From the NCBI RefSeq assembly GCF_042680885.1, contig NZ_JBHUEO010000019.1:1-64000 (forward strand): a DNA stretch of 64,000 nucleotides. The letters are read 5' to 3'. Made by a program: the position numbers and the translations under genes. The notes beneath the pieces are model-generated. The model was given only the letters and a program-made list of their open reading frames with translations. It was not told where the DNA came from and made no database searches. The stretch comes from Siminovitchia sediminis. GTDB taxonomy: Bacteria; Bacillota; Bacilli; Bacillales; Bacillaceae_C. Of this stretch, positions 1 through 8,522 are shown one piece after another; the first letter of the stretch is position 1; each line of letters begins with the position of its first letter.

Positions 1-50
1 GTGTGGTGACACATGGAGCTGACGGATACTAATCGATCGAGGGCTTAATC
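1..50 (+). rRNA. rrl: 23S rRNA, 3' end (partial)
   Basis: The first ~50 bases match the conserved 3' end of Bacillus 23S rRNA, including the GACGGATACTAATCGATCGA block just before the mature end. The rest of the gene lies outside the window. It is followed in the same direction by 5S and tRNA genes. The exact mature end is uncertain by a few bases. Confidence 0.93.
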
Positions 51-60
51 AAAATTAAAA

Positions 61-250
61 GGCGGAAGCGCCCGTCCGGTCCAAGGTGACTTGTGACCTC
101 GAGGGGCTGGGCGCCGGAGCTGGATTGAATAAAAAGCGCAGGCGACTGACCTGGTGCGACAAGCGCTGGAGCTTCCGGCGAAAAAGCCGGCAGGCTTTGA
201 CAGAGGAAGTGAAGCGACCTCGAGCACCAAGGAGCCGTAGCTGGATTGAA
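61..250 (+). repeat. Dispersed repeat inside the 23S-5S spacer
   Basis: This GC-rich stretch shares long words with the segment at 59491-59788 on the opposite strand: GCGGAAGCGCC, CTCGAGGGGCT, GGCGCCGGAGCTGGA and AAAAGCGC. Two degenerate subunits end in AGCTGGATTGAA. It resembles the imperfect repeats scattered in intergenic regions of many Bacillaceae. It carries no gene; reading frames through it do not resemble proteins. Confidence 0.7.
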
Positions 251-301
251 CAATTCTTGGTATCTTCTCTTATCTGGTTTTGAGAGAATGAAAAATTTCT
301 C

Positions 302-329
302 TTGAAAAATACATAAAACAAAGTATAAT
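302..329 (+). promoter_or_regulatory. Putative sigma-A promoter upstream of 5S
   Basis: TTGAAA (302-307), a 16-base spacer and TATAAT (324-329) lie in an AT-rich stretch of the 23S-5S spacer. It could give the 5S and tRNA genes transcription independent of the rRNA promoters. This is read from the sequence only. Confidence 0.4.
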
Positions 330-349
330 AAAAGATGTCGCAAAAGGAT

Positions 350-389
350 CTTCTGCTAGAAACGCTCACGTCCTGTGAGAATGCAGAAG
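350..389 (+). other. Hairpin just before 5S rRNA
   Basis: CTTCTGC (350-356) pairs with GCAGAAG (383-389), and inside it CTCAC (365-369) pairs with GTGAG (375-379). The position, 15 bases before 5S, suits a pre-rRNA processing stem, though no processing enzyme site can be read directly. Confidence 0.5.
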
Positions 390-403
390 CCAGCATATTC
401 AAG

Positions 404-519
<116 letters not shown>

Positions 520-559
520 AAACTACTCATAAGGATGACATGTCATCATCCTATACTTT

Positions 560-635
560 GGAGGATTAGCTCAGCTGGGAGAGCACCTGCCTTACAAGCA
601 GGGGGTCGGCGGTTCGAACCCGTCATCCTCCACCA
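560..635 (+). tRNA. tRNA-Val (TAC)
   Basis: Cloverleaf with acceptor GGAGGAT/ATCCTCC, anticodon TAC and encoded CCA. First gene of the 21-tRNA cluster. Confidence 0.97.
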
Positions 636-641
636 TTATAT

Positions 642-717
<76 letters not shown>

Positions 718-769
718 TTATGTATACTAGATGTCTGAATATGTCGAGTGACCGGAATATACTTATTAA

Positions 770-845
770 GAGCCATTAGCTCAGTCGGTAGAGCATCTGA
801 CTTTTAATCAGAGGGCCGCAGGTTCGAATCCTGCATGGCTCACCA
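770..845 (+). tRNA. tRNA-Lys (TTT)
   Basis: Acceptor GAGCCAT/ATGGCTC, anticodon TTT, encoded CCA. Confidence 0.97.
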
Positions 846-848
846 TTT

Positions 849-930
849 GCGGGTGTGGTGGAATTGGCAGACACGCTAGACTTAGGATCTAGTGCCGTAA
901 GGCGTGGGGGTTCGACTCCCTTCACCCGCA
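849..930 (+). tRNA. tRNA-Leu (TAG)
   Basis: Class II tRNA of 82 bases with a variable arm, acceptor GCGGGTG/CACCCGC, anticodon TAG; CCA is not encoded. Confidence 0.96.
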
Positions 931-937
931 TTTTTAC

Positions 938-1009
938 GCGGAAGTAGTTCAGTGGTAGAACACCACCTTGCCAAGGTGGGGGTCGCGGGTTCAAATCCCG
1001 TCTTCCGCT
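938..1009 (+). tRNA. tRNA-Gly (GCC)
   Basis: Acceptor GCGGAAG/CTTCCGC, anticodon GCC; CCA is not encoded. Confidence 0.96.
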
Positions 1010-1018
1010 CTTTATTTT

Positions 1019-1104
1019 GCCGGGGTGGCGGAACAGGCAGACGCACAGGACTTAAAATCCTGCGGTAGGTGACTACCGTACCGGTTCGATTCCGGTCCTC
1101 GGCA
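1019..1104 (+). tRNA. tRNA-Leu (TAA)
   Basis: Class II tRNA of 86 bases, acceptor GCCGGGG/CCTCGGC, anticodon TAA, long variable arm; CCA is not encoded. Confidence 0.96.
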
Positions 1105-1116
1105 TTTCCGCTTATT

Positions 1117-1190
<74 letters not shown>

Positions 1191-1211
1191 TACATATTAC
1201 TATATATGTAA

Positions 1212-1288
1212 CGGGAAGTAGCTCAGCTTGGTAGAGCACTTGGTTTGGGACCAAGGGGCCGCAGGTTCAAATCCTGTCTTCCCGACCA
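1212..1288 (+). tRNA. tRNA-Pro (TGG)
   Basis: Acceptor CGGGAAG/CTTCCCG, anticodon TGG, encoded CCA. Confidence 0.97.
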
Positions 1289-1294
1289 CGTTAT

Positions 1295-1370
1295 GGGGCC
1301 TTAGCTCAGCTGGGAGAGCGCCTGCTTTGCACGCAGGAGGTCAGCGGTTCGATCCCGCTAGGCTCCACCA
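1295..1370 (+). tRNA. tRNA-Ala (TGC)
   Basis: Acceptor GGGGCCT/AGGCTCC with one G-U pair, anticodon TGC, encoded CCA. Confidence 0.97.
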
Positions 1371-1395
1371 TTAACATAATTAGAATTTGGATTTG

Positions 1396-1472
1396 GGCGG
1401 CGTAGCTCAGCTGGCTAGAGCGTACGGTTCATACCCGTGAGGTCGGGGGTTCGATCCCCTCCGCCGCTACCA
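1396..1472 (+). tRNA. tRNA-Met (CAT), elongator
   Basis: Acceptor GGCGGCG paired throughout, anticodon CAT, encoded CCA. The paired first position and overall sequence match the B. subtilis elongator Met tRNA, not the initiator. Confidence 0.92.
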
Positions 1473-1478
1473 ATTGTA

Positions 1479-1555
1479 GGACCTTTAGCTCAGCTGGTTA
1501 GAGCAGACGGCTCATAACCGTCCGGTCGTAGGTTCGAGTCCTACAAGGTCCACCA
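1479..1555 (+). tRNA. tRNA-Ile (CAT, lysidine type)
   Basis: Acceptor GGACCTT/AAGGTCC, anticodon CAT, encoded CCA. The body matches the Bacillus Ile2 tRNA whose C34 is converted to lysidine by TilS, so it reads ATA. An automatic caller may label it Met. Confidence 0.88.
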
Positions 1556-1568
1556 TTTTACTTTTTCG

Positions 1569-1661
1569 GGAGGAATACCCAAGTCTGGCTGAAGGGATCG
1601 GTCTTGAAAACCGACAGGCGGGTCAAACCGCGCGGGGGTTCGAATCCCTCTTCCTCCGCCA
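1569..1661 (+). tRNA. tRNA-Ser (TGA)
   Basis: Class II tRNA of 93 bases, acceptor GGAGGAA/TTCCTCC, anticodon TGA, long variable arm, encoded CCA. Confidence 0.97.
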
Positions 1662-1676
1662 TCTACTTTCTATTAT

Positions 1677-1750
<74 letters not shown>

Positions 1751-1760
1751 TCAACTTAAA

Positions 1761-1836
1761 GGTCCCGTGGTGTAGCGGTTAACATGCCTGCCTGTCACGC
1801 AGGAGATCGCGGGTTCGATTCCCGTCGGGACCGCCA
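1761..1836 (+). tRNA. tRNA-Asp (GTC)
   Basis: Acceptor GGTCCCG/CGGGACC, anticodon GTC, encoded CCA. Confidence 0.97.
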
Positions 1837-1917
1837 TTATGATTTGACAAAAGGCAGCTGCTGAACTTGGATGCTGCTGGGGCTGTTTTTATACTTCTCA
1901 TAGCACGTATTACATAA

Positions 1918-1993
1918 GGCTCAGTAGCTCAGTCGGTAGAGCAAAGGACTGAAAATCCTTGTGTCGGCGGTTCGATTCCGTCCTGAGCCACCA
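1918..1993 (+). tRNA. tRNA-Phe (GAA)
   Basis: Acceptor GGCTCAG/CTGAGCC, anticodon GAA, encoded CCA. An 81-base spacer precedes it, one of the longest in the cluster. Confidence 0.97.
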
Positions 1994-2023
1994 TTTAGAC
2001 ATTTGTATAGAATGTCCTTTCAT

Positions 2024-2099
2024 GGCGGCTATGGCGAAGTGGTTAACGCATCGGATTGTGGCTCCGACATCGTGGGTTCGATTCCCACTAGTCGCCCCA
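2024..2099 (+). tRNA. tRNA-His (GTG)
   Basis: Anticodon GTG, encoded CCA, and the extra 5' G (2024) opposite C73 that is typical of His tRNAs. Confidence 0.96.
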
Positions 2100-2110
2100 T
2101 TACAGGTTAT

Positions 2111-2184
2111 GCGGGTGTAGTTTAGTGGTAAAACTACAGCCTTCCAAGCTGTTGTCGTGGGTTCGATTCCCATCACCCGCTCCA
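2111..2184 (+). tRNA. tRNA-Gly (TCC)
   Basis: Acceptor GCGGGTG/CACCCGC, anticodon TCC, encoded CCA. Confidence 0.97.
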
Positions 2185-2189
2185 ATGAT

Positions 2190-2266
2190 GGGCCTATAGC
2201 TCAGTTGGTCAGAGCGCACGCCTGATAAGCGTGAGGTCGGTGGTTCAAGTCCACTTAGGCCCACCA
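2190..2266 (+). tRNA. tRNA-Ile (GAT)
   Basis: Acceptor GGGCCTA/TAGGCCC, anticodon GAT, encoded CCA. Confidence 0.97.
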
Positions 2267-2267
2267 T

Positions 2268-2339
2268 TCCGCAGTAGCTCAGTGGTAGAGCTATCGGCTG
2301 TTAACCGATCGGTCGTAGGTTCGAATCCTACCTGCGGAG
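2268..2339 (+). tRNA. tRNA-Asn (GTT)
   Basis: Acceptor TCCGCAG/CTGCGGA, anticodon GTT, G discriminator; CCA is not encoded. Only one base separates it from the preceding gene. Confidence 0.96.
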
Positions 2340-2366
2340 TTTTTTACATTATATTTTTCTTATAGA

Positions 2367-2457
2367 GGGGAAGTACTCAAGAGGCTGAAGAGGCGCCCCT
2401 GCTAAGGGCGTAGGTCGCGTAAGCGGCGCGAGGGTTCAAATCCCTCCTTCTCCGCCA
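2367..2457 (+). tRNA. tRNA-Ser (GCT)
   Basis: Class II tRNA of 91 bases, acceptor GGGGAAG/CTTCTCC with one G-U pair, anticodon GCT, encoded CCA. Confidence 0.95.
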
Positions 2458-2465
2458 TTACCTAT

Positions 2466-2537
2466 GGCCCCTTGGTCAAGCGGTTAAGACACCGCCCTTT
2501 CACGGCGGTAACACGGGTTCGAATCCCGTAGGGGTCA
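2466..2537 (+). tRNA. tRNA-Glu (TTC)
   Basis: Acceptor GGCCCCT/AGGGGTC, anticodon TTC; CCA is not encoded. Last gene of the cluster, 8 bases before the decayed insertion element. Confidence 0.96.
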
Positions 2538-2580
2538 TCTATAAAAAAGAGGCTGGGACATAACTAGCCACACAGAAAGG

Positions 2581-2623
2581 AAAAAGGTTCCGATCATCTG
2601 TTTTTGATGGCCGGAACCTTTTT
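2581..2623. terminator. Rho-independent terminator after the tRNA cluster
   Basis: GGTTCCGATCATC pairs with GATGGCCGGAACC around a short T-rich loop and is flanked by A5 and T5, so it can act in both directions. It lies inside the left end of the IS remnant and probably ends both the tRNA transcript and the former transposase transcript. Confidence 0.75.
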
Positions 2624-2635
2624 CGTTGGCTTTTG

Positions 2636-3299
2636 CTCTTTCAGATCGCCTTAGGTGCTCATAGCGGTGAACTTTTTCAAGTTTACTGCCATAAGCGCAA
2701 ATCCCTATTCATTGTTCACCTTCTTTTTCCCTCTTACGGAGAAACGGGTGAAACGCAAATTAGCATTCAGGAATCCGAAGACTGGCTCCACGTCGATTTT
2801 GCGATTTACGTAGATCTCCCCAGTTCTTTCCCTGTCGTATTCCCAGTTGGCGGAATGGAAGGGGTTGTCCTTAAATTTCTTTATCTTCTCTTTTCGGTAT
2901 GTATTGTAGGTAATGAGCGGAATGCGTTTCGGCTGGTGACCACGTCTTCGTAATTTTGCTCGCTGCCATAGCCTGCATCGGCGACGATGTAGGATATAAG
3001 GTCAAAAAGCCTTCTTCGATCTTGTTCAAAAAAGGAATGAGGGTGCGTGTATCCGTCGGGTTTGGAAAAACATCATAAGCGAGCACATATTGGCCCTCGG
3101 TCGTTAACCTGCACATTATAGCCGGCTTATAGCTGACCGTTTTTCATGTAATCATCTTCATACGCATAAAGTCAGTGAATGCTTCATCTGGTATGCTTTC
3201 CACCACATCGTGGACGGCATAGGCAATGTCATTTTCCTGTAGTTTTATTTCCAAATCCAGCGGCAAAACAACCTGATTCATGTTATAATCTTTAAACAT
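2636..3299 (-). pseudogene. IS1182-family transposase, degraded
   Basis: Reading the minus strand from ATG at 3299 gives an N-terminus with VLPLDLEIKLQEND, then an in-frame stop. A later part contains TEGQYVLAYDVFPNPTDTRT. A frameshift follows, after which IVADAGYGSEQNYED appears in another frame, and the C-terminal EPVFGFLNANLRFTRFSVRG is followed by another in-frame stop. These are fragments of a DDE transposase of the IS1182 group. The region between the N-terminal ~50 residues and the central part is deleted. Confidence 0.8.
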
Positions 3300-3377
3300 A
3301 AGGATACCTCTGAATTATTATGGTTGTGGTGATTTTAATTCTATCAGAAGGTATCTTTTTTACTCGCTAAAACACAT

Positions 3378-3424
3378 AAAGAGTGGCATCTACACCAACT
3401 ATGTTGGTGGATGCCACTCTTTTT
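3378..3424. terminator. Strong bidirectional hairpin at IS right end
   Basis: A near-perfect stem (AAAGAGTGGCATC with GATGCCACTCTTT, continued by CACCAAC/GTTGGTG) has an A-rich 5' side and a T-rich 3' side. It would stop transcription into or out of the element and also serves the convergent yteA side. Confidence 0.7.
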
Positions 3425-3459
3425 ATTTACTGGGTTTTGTCCCAGCCTCTTTATTTTTG

Positions 3460-4212
3460 TTACTTTTTTTTATCCCGATCTACATATCCGTCTGTTTCAT
3501 GGAAGGGCAGATCTCCAAATGGTGCATCGATATTTTCCTCCTCCAATGTTTCTTCATATTTCCTTTCCGTATCTGTCTGAAATACCTCTACTTCCTCTAA
3601 TTCTGCATCATTTCCGGTAAACATTTCATATTCTTCGGTAAAACCTTCTCTTATCTCATTTTCGTATAAGTCTTGGTAACTGTCATAGTCTCCCTCAAAA
3701 TCAGAAGGGGTTTCAGATGTCCCAAATCTCGCCACATCCTGGAATGTATCTTCATAATCCCGAACGCCTTGTCGATCATGGCGATCAGCAAATGTGTTGT
3801 CATAGGCAGGTTTTAAATAGTCCTCTTCTGCCGGACGATCTTGTTCAATTGAATTTTCAGCGGAGTGCGCTACACATGTGTCCGTATAAGGTATTGCTTC
3901 CAGGCGCTCATAGTTGATCTCTTGGCCGCACACTCTGCATTTCCCGTATGTTCCCTCTTCTAACGCTGTAAGAGCTGCTTCTACTTTTCCCAGCTGGTCT
4001 TCTTCATGGACGGACAGAGCCATATCTTTTTCCCTTTCATACAATTCCGATCCCAGATCGGCGGGATGGTTATCATATGCGGATAATTCATGGCGGTCCC
4101 TTTCAGATTCACGTGCTAAAATGCCTTCATCCGCTTGGATTGTTCTTGATAAGTTTTCTTTTTCTTCCAGTAACAGATTTTTTAATGTATCTAATTGCTT
4201 CTTTGTGAGCAT
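3460..4212 (-). CDS. yteA: YteA-like DksA/TraR-type zinc-finger protein
   Basis: A 250-residue acidic protein. Residues ~1-90 form a charged coiled coil (many E/K/R heptads). A DksA/TraR-type zinc finger follows at ~95-120: CRVCGQ, then TDTCVAHS, so the fourth metal ligand is His rather than Cys. The last ~120 residues are acidic, low in complexity and probably disordered. The family binds RNA polymerase or is of unknown role in spore formers; B. subtilis yteA lies near menF, as here. The ATG at 4212 is preceded by a good GGGAAGTG ribosome site. It is transcribed divergently from menF. The family is clear; the exact function is not. Confidence 0.8.
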   Translation of the reverse strand: MLTKKQLDTLKNLLLEEKENLSRTIQADEGILARESERDRHELSAYDNHPADLGSELYEREKDMALSVHEEDQLGKVEAALTALEEGTYGKCRVCGQEINYERLEAIPYTDTCVAHSAENSIEQDRPAEEDYLKPAYDNTFADRHDRQGVRDYEDTFQDVARFGTSETPSDFEGDYDSYQDLYENEIREGFTEEYEMFTGNDAELEEVEVFQTDTERKYEETLEEENIDAPFGDLPFHETDGYVDRDKKK

Positions 4213-4533
4213 GTGTTCACTTCCCTTTGCAGTTTATCATTAGTATGATCGATTTTTGGTGTAATAATAAAAATGATCGTGGTATTTATTTTCCTTTATT
4301 TTGATCAGTCTAAACCTGAAAGAAAAATGAGCGGTACGATGGGATCCGGTTATAATAAAAGTTATCGGGAGACATGCTACATTCACTTATACAAATTGGG
4401 GGCAATTCATTTTACTCCTGTCCAGACAGCAGGGTCAAAAGGATAGGTGAGAAAAAGCTGTTTTACTACATTTCATGCAATCCATCATATATAATAAGGT
4501 AGAGATTAAGCTTATTGCTTATAGGAGAGATTG
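4213..4533. other. Divergent promoter region between yteA and menF
   Basis: This 320-base AT-rich stretch has no gene. A TATAAT at 4490-4495, about 40 bases before menF, is the best -10 candidate but has only a weak -35. A second TATAAT is at 4351-4356. No terminator or riboswitch was recognised. Confidence 0.4.
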
Positions 4534-5931
4534 ATGTTGATTCATTCACCGTATCACACCAAATTTGTTGATACTATGAAGCATAAAGAACACCAAACGA
4601 ATAAAGTGTTAGTCAGCTATACGAGAAAGGTGAAGAAGATCGATCCGGTGGGTTTTTTTCAAATGAACCGGTCTGTTTATACTGGAGAACGGTTCTTTTG
4701 GCAAAGTCCGGATGATCCTATGACCATCGTGGGGATTGGCCTGCTTCGTACATTTCTAAACCATAGAGCAGACGATCGTTTTTCACAAATAGAAAAAGAA
4801 TGGCGTGAACTCCTTTCTCGTGCTGTCATTGACAACCCCACCCGGACGGAGGGAACGGGACCGCTTTTATTTGGCGGTTTTTCTTTTGATCCTTACAGTG
4901 TGAAAGAAGAAATGTGGCAGCCATTTGGGGATACGCTGTTTTATTTGCCTGAATACATGTTAACCATTCTTAATGAGGACTGCTATATAACTGTAAACCA
5001 GTTTGAAAACAGTGAAATGAGCCGTTCATCCAATCAGATTAAGAAAATGTTTGACCTGTTCCTAAAAAATGCGGATTCATATGATGTACAAGCACCGTCT
5101 ATAAGCAGCAAGGAAGAGCTTTCTGTTCCTGAATGGCTCACTTCTGTATCAACCGTGATCAACAAGTTGAAAACAACTGATACCGTCGATAAGGTTGTTT
5201 TGGCGCGGAAGCTGAAACTTGGCTTTTCTCAGCCTGTTCTTACGGATTATGTATTGAAGGAGCTTCGTGTTCAACAGAAGAACAGTTTTATCTTCCTCCT
5301 TGAAACAGCAGATGGGGGCTTTATCGGGGCTTCTCCGGAAAGGCTTGTTCAGAAAAAAGACGATCTTGTGTTATCCACCAGTTTGGCGGGCTCTATCGGG
5401 AGACACGTAGAACCTGAAGAAGATAAAAAATTGGGAGATTGGCTTTTGAAGGATGAAAAAAACCGCTATGAGCATGCTTTGGTAGTTCAAATGATCAGGC
5501 GTGCTCTGCAGCCTTATTGTAAGGAACTCCACATTCCTGAAGAGCCTATCCTGCTTAAGACCCCATATATCCAACATCTCTATACGCCGGTGTCCGGTAC
5601 TGCAAGGCCCGAAACATCTATTTTTCATCTTGTGGGTGAATTGCATCCCACGCCAGCTCTTGGCGGCGTACCTACCAGGGAAGCCATGAAAATGATCAGG
5701 GATCAGGAAAAAATGGACAGGGGTTTTTATGCAGCTCCGGTCGGATGGACCGATTATCGGGGGAACGGAGAGTTTATCGTAGCCATCCGCTCTGGTTTGA
5801 TCAAGAATCAGGAAGCCTTTTTATATGCCGGGTGCGGACTCGTTGCAGATTCGGATCCAGAAGAAGAGTTAAAAGAAACGGGAATCAAATTTCAACCAAT
5901 GTTAAAGGCAATGGGAGGAAGTTTTGAATGA
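4534..5931 (+). CDS. menF: Isochorismate synthase MenF
   Basis: Converts chorismate to isochorismate, the first committed step of menaquinone synthesis; Mg-dependent, cytosolic. The 465-residue protein has the chorismate-binding fold in its C-terminal 260 residues, with GASPERLV, HPTPALGGVPTREA, DRGFYAAPVGW, GEFIVAIRS and the closing AGCGLVADSDPE block that carries the catalytic acids. ATG at 4534 was preferred to the TTG just before it because AGGAG is well placed. It is first in menFDHBE and its stop overlaps the menD start (ATGA), so translation is likely coupled. Confidence 0.95.
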   Translation: MLIHSPYHTKFVDTMKHKEHQTNKVLVSYTRKVKKIDPVGFFQMNRSVYTGERFFWQSPDDPMTIVGIGLLRTFLNHRADDRFSQIEKEWRELLSRAVIDNPTRTEGTGPLLFGGFSFDPYSVKEEMWQPFGDTLFYLPEYMLTILNEDCYITVNQFENSEMSRSSNQIKKMFDLFLKNADSYDVQAPSISSKEELSVPEWLTSVSTVINKLKTTDTVDKVVLARKLKLGFSQPVLTDYVLKELRVQQKNSFIFLLETADGGFIGASPERLVQKKDDLVLSTSLAGSIGRHVEPEEDKKLGDWLLKDEKNRYEHALVVQMIRRALQPYCKELHIPEEPILLKTPYIQHLYTPVSGTARPETSIFHLVGELHPTPALGGVPTREAMKMIRDQEKMDRGFYAAPVGWTDYRGNGEFIVAIRSGLIKNQEAFLYAGCGLVADSDPEEELKETGIKFQPMLKAMGGSFE

Positions 5932-7682
5932 ACTGGCAGAAAACATTAACGGAGTATGCAGCAGGTTTTATTGAGGGTCTCGTACAGGCCAGAGTGGATG
6001 AAGTGGTAATCAGCCCGGGATCACGGTCCACTCCTTTGGCAATGCTGCTTGCCGAACATCAGGACATGAAAGTGTATATGAATATCGATGAGCGCTCTGC
6101 AGCTTTTTTTGCACTGGGCCTGGCAAAAGCATCCCGACGGCCTGTTTGCTTGCTCTGTACCTCAGGTACTGCTGCCGCCAATTATTTTCCTGCTGTAATT
6201 GAAGCTAGTTTATCAAGAGTGCCGTTAATTGTTTTGACTGCTGACCGTCCGCATGAATTAAGAGATGTAGGTGCTCCTCAGGCCATTGATCAGCTCCATC
6301 TGTATGGCCGATATGTCAGATGGTTTGCAGACATGGCTCTTCCGGAGACGGGGGAGGACATGATCAAATATGCAAAAACAGCGGCGATTCGGGCTGCCTC
6401 TGTTTCGAGAGGTTTGCTGCCCGGACCGGTACATGTCAATTTTCCTTTGAGGGAGCCTCTGGTACCTCTGTTAGAACCTTATCCTTTTAATGAAAAGAAT
6501 CCTGGACCCACCCTTCCTTTTAGTACTGAAGGCCACTTGCAAGTTCCGCTTGAAATCTGCCGGGAAATAGCAGAAAAGTGTTCATCATACGAAAAAGGCT
6601 TGATTATATGCGGAACGATTGATCAGAAAAAATTTCCCGAAGCTGTAGTAGAACTTGCCAAGACATTGGGGTATCCCATATTAGCAGATCCACTGTCACA
6701 GCTTAGGAGCGGATCATTTGATAAGAAGGCTGTCATTGACTGCTATGACACCTTTTTGCGGTCCAACTTTGTAAAAGAAAGGCTCAAACCTGATATTATT
6801 ATTCAATTTGGCGGCCAGCCGGTTTCTAAGCCGCTGTCCCTGTTTTTAAAAACCATAAGACAATCTGTGGAACATATTATTGTTGATGGAAACGGCGGCT
6901 GGAGGGACCCTTACCGTCTTAGCACTCATATGGTCCATAGTAATGAGACAGTTTTTTGCCGCCAGCTGCAGGAACTTGCGGAAAAAAAGCAGTCCCAATC
7001 ATGGAGTGATTTATGGACGAGGGTCAACGATCAGGCAAAAAGCGTCATACATTCCTTTATGGAGTCAATTTCCGACATGGAAGAAGGTAAGGCAGTCTAT
7101 CTAATGAGTCATGTATTGCCGCCGGAAAGCACGCTTTTTATTGGCAATAGCATGCCGATCAGGGATGTGGACACCTTTTTTCATACCAATGAAAACAATA
7201 TCCGACTGATGGGGAACCGCGGAGCAAACGGAATTGATGGAGTGGTGTCAGCTGCAGTAGGTGCTGCGGTACATGAACGGCCACTTTTTCTGCTAATTGG
7301 AGATTTATCCTTTTTCCATGACATGAACGGACTGCTTGCTGCAAAGCTCCATAAAATTAATATCAATATTATTTTATTGAACAACGACGGCGGGGGGATT
7401 TTCTCGCATTTGCCGCAAGCAGGTGAAAAAGATTTTGAATTGATTTTTGGGACTCCGACTGGTTTGAATTACGAGTATGCTGCTATGCTGTATAACGGAC
7501 AGTACACAAAGGTTTTGGACTGGGAAGACTTAGATCTTTCGATTCGTGAAGCAGCTTCCAATGAAGGTTTAAATATTATCGAAATTCCAACTGACAGGAC
7601 AAGGAACTTGGACGTACACCGGGCGTTATGGGAACAGGTTTCCCAGGAAATAAACAAATATCTCCGAAGTGACGAACAATGA
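5928..7682 (+). CDS. menD: SEPHCHC synthase MenD
   Basis: Thiamine-diphosphate enzyme that joins isochorismate and 2-oxoglutarate to 2-succinyl-5-enolpyruvyl-6-hydroxy-3-cyclohexene-1-carboxylate. At 584 residues it is full length. The N-terminal Pyr domain has VVISPGSRSTPL and the PP domain near 440-480 has LIGDLSFFHDMNGL, followed by NNDGGGIFSHLP, the usual ThDP/Mg motif GDLSF...NN. It overlaps menF by 4 bases and menH by 4 bases, so the operon is tightly coupled. Confidence 0.96.
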   Translation: MNWQKTLTEYAAGFIEGLVQARVDEVVISPGSRSTPLAMLLAEHQDMKVYMNIDERSAAFFALGLAKASRRPVCLLCTSGTAAANYFPAVIEASLSRVPLIVLTADRPHELRDVGAPQAIDQLHLYGRYVRWFADMALPETGEDMIKYAKTAAIRAASVSRGLLPGPVHVNFPLREPLVPLLEPYPFNEKNPGPTLPFSTEGHLQVPLEICREIAEKCSSYEKGLIICGTIDQKKFPEAVVELAKTLGYPILADPLSQLRSGSFDKKAVIDCYDTFLRSNFVKERLKPDIIIQFGGQPVSKPLSLFLKTIRQSVEHIIVDGNGGWRDPYRLSTHMVHSNETVFCRQLQELAEKKQSQSWSDLWTRVNDQAKSVIHSFMESISDMEEGKAVYLMSHVLPPESTLFIGNSMPIRDVDTFFHTNENNIRLMGNRGANGIDGVVSAAVGAAVHERPLFLLIGDLSFFHDMNGLLAAKLHKININIILLNNDGGGIFSHLPQAGEKDFELIFGTPTGLNYEYAAMLYNGQYTKVLDWEDLDLSIREAASNEGLNIIEIPTDRTRNLDVHRALWEQVSQEINKYLRSDEQ

Positions 7683-8506
7683 GGATATATGTCGAAGGGA
7701 TTTCGTACAATGTAGAAGCCGAAGGGAAAGCAGATGGTGCGCCTGTAATTCTTCTGCATGGGTTTACTGGTGATCATACGACATGGCATTATTTAAGGAA
7801 AGCGTTAGAAAAGTCTTTCTATGTGATTTCCATCGATTTGCTCGGGCATGGCCAAACCGATGCTCCTATGGACCCTAAGCGTTATGAGATGGATCAGGCT
7901 GCAAAAGATATTATCTATATCATGAATGAACTGCGTATACCAAAAGCTCACCTGCTTGGTTATTCCATGGGCGGAAGATTGGCCTTAGGCATTGCGGTTA
8001 TGTATCCGGAAAGGCTGAATAGCCTAATGCTGGAAAGCACTTCCCCGGGCTTGAAAACGGAAAGTGAAAAGCTTGCTCGGATTCGCAATGATGAAACCTT
8101 GGCAAAAAGGATATTGGGAGAAGGTATTATAAATTTTGTTGATTTTTGGGAGAATATCCCATTATTTCAGACTCAGAAAAGGCTTCCGGATCATATAAAA
8201 AATGAAATAAGAACACAAAGACTTCAAAATACACCGATTGGACTTGCCAACAGTTTAATAGGATTTAGTACAGGAAAGCAGCCTTCTCTGTGGGGGGAGC
8301 TGTCAAGCATGAGCATCCCTGTATTAATCATGTACGGGGAGCTCGATCAGAAGTTTTGCACCATTGCCAAAGAAATGAATGAACTTGTCCCAGGTGCTGA
8401 GTTAGTGAAATTTCAACATGCAGGTCATGCAATCCATGTGGAAGTACCCGAAAAGTTTGTTACAATAGTGATGGAGTTTCTGTACGAGTTGGAACATATA
8501 TCATAA
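7679..8506 (+). CDS. menH: SHCHC synthase MenH
   Basis: Alpha/beta hydrolase that removes pyruvate from SEPHCHC to give SHCHC in menaquinone synthesis. The 275-residue protein shows the oxyanion region LLHGFTGDHTTW, the nucleophile elbow GYSMGG (Ser near residue 99), the acid region YGELDQKF and the catalytic His in HAGHAIHVEVPE. It starts inside the menD stop and is followed 16 bases later by menB with a strong ribosome site. Confidence 0.94.
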   Translation: MRIYVEGISYNVEAEGKADGAPVILLHGFTGDHTTWHYLRKALEKSFYVISIDLLGHGQTDAPMDPKRYEMDQAAKDIIYIMNELRIPKAHLLGYSMGGRLALGIAVMYPERLNSLMLESTSPGLKTESEKLARIRNDETLAKRILGEGIINFVDFWENIPLFQTQKRLPDHIKNEIRTQRLQNTPIGLANSLIGFSTGKQPSLWGELSSMSIPVLIMYGELDQKFCTIAKEMNELVPGAELVKFQHAGHAIHVEVPEKFVTIVMEFLYELEHIS

Positions 8507-8522
8507 GGAGGAGGTTCCTTTT

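Larger units (their letters stand above)
2546..3456 (-). mobile_element. Decayed IS1182-like insertion element
   Basis: Imperfect terminal inverted repeats AAGAGGCTGGGACATAA at the left and TTTTGTCCCAGCCTCTTTA at the right bound about 0.9 kb. IS1182-family elements commonly begin with this sequence and are usually 1.6-1.9 kb, so roughly half is missing. The interior holds a broken transposase on the minus strand. It sits directly behind the tRNA cluster and cannot move on its own. Confidence 0.75.

Noticed and set aside
1479..1555. Third Met tRNA
   Set aside because: The body matches the Ile2 tRNA with lysidine-modified CAT anticodon, not Met.
2633..2953. Open frame on the plus strand within the IS remnant
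   Set aside because: It is the antisense of the transposase C-terminus; the minus strand carries the recognisable motifs.
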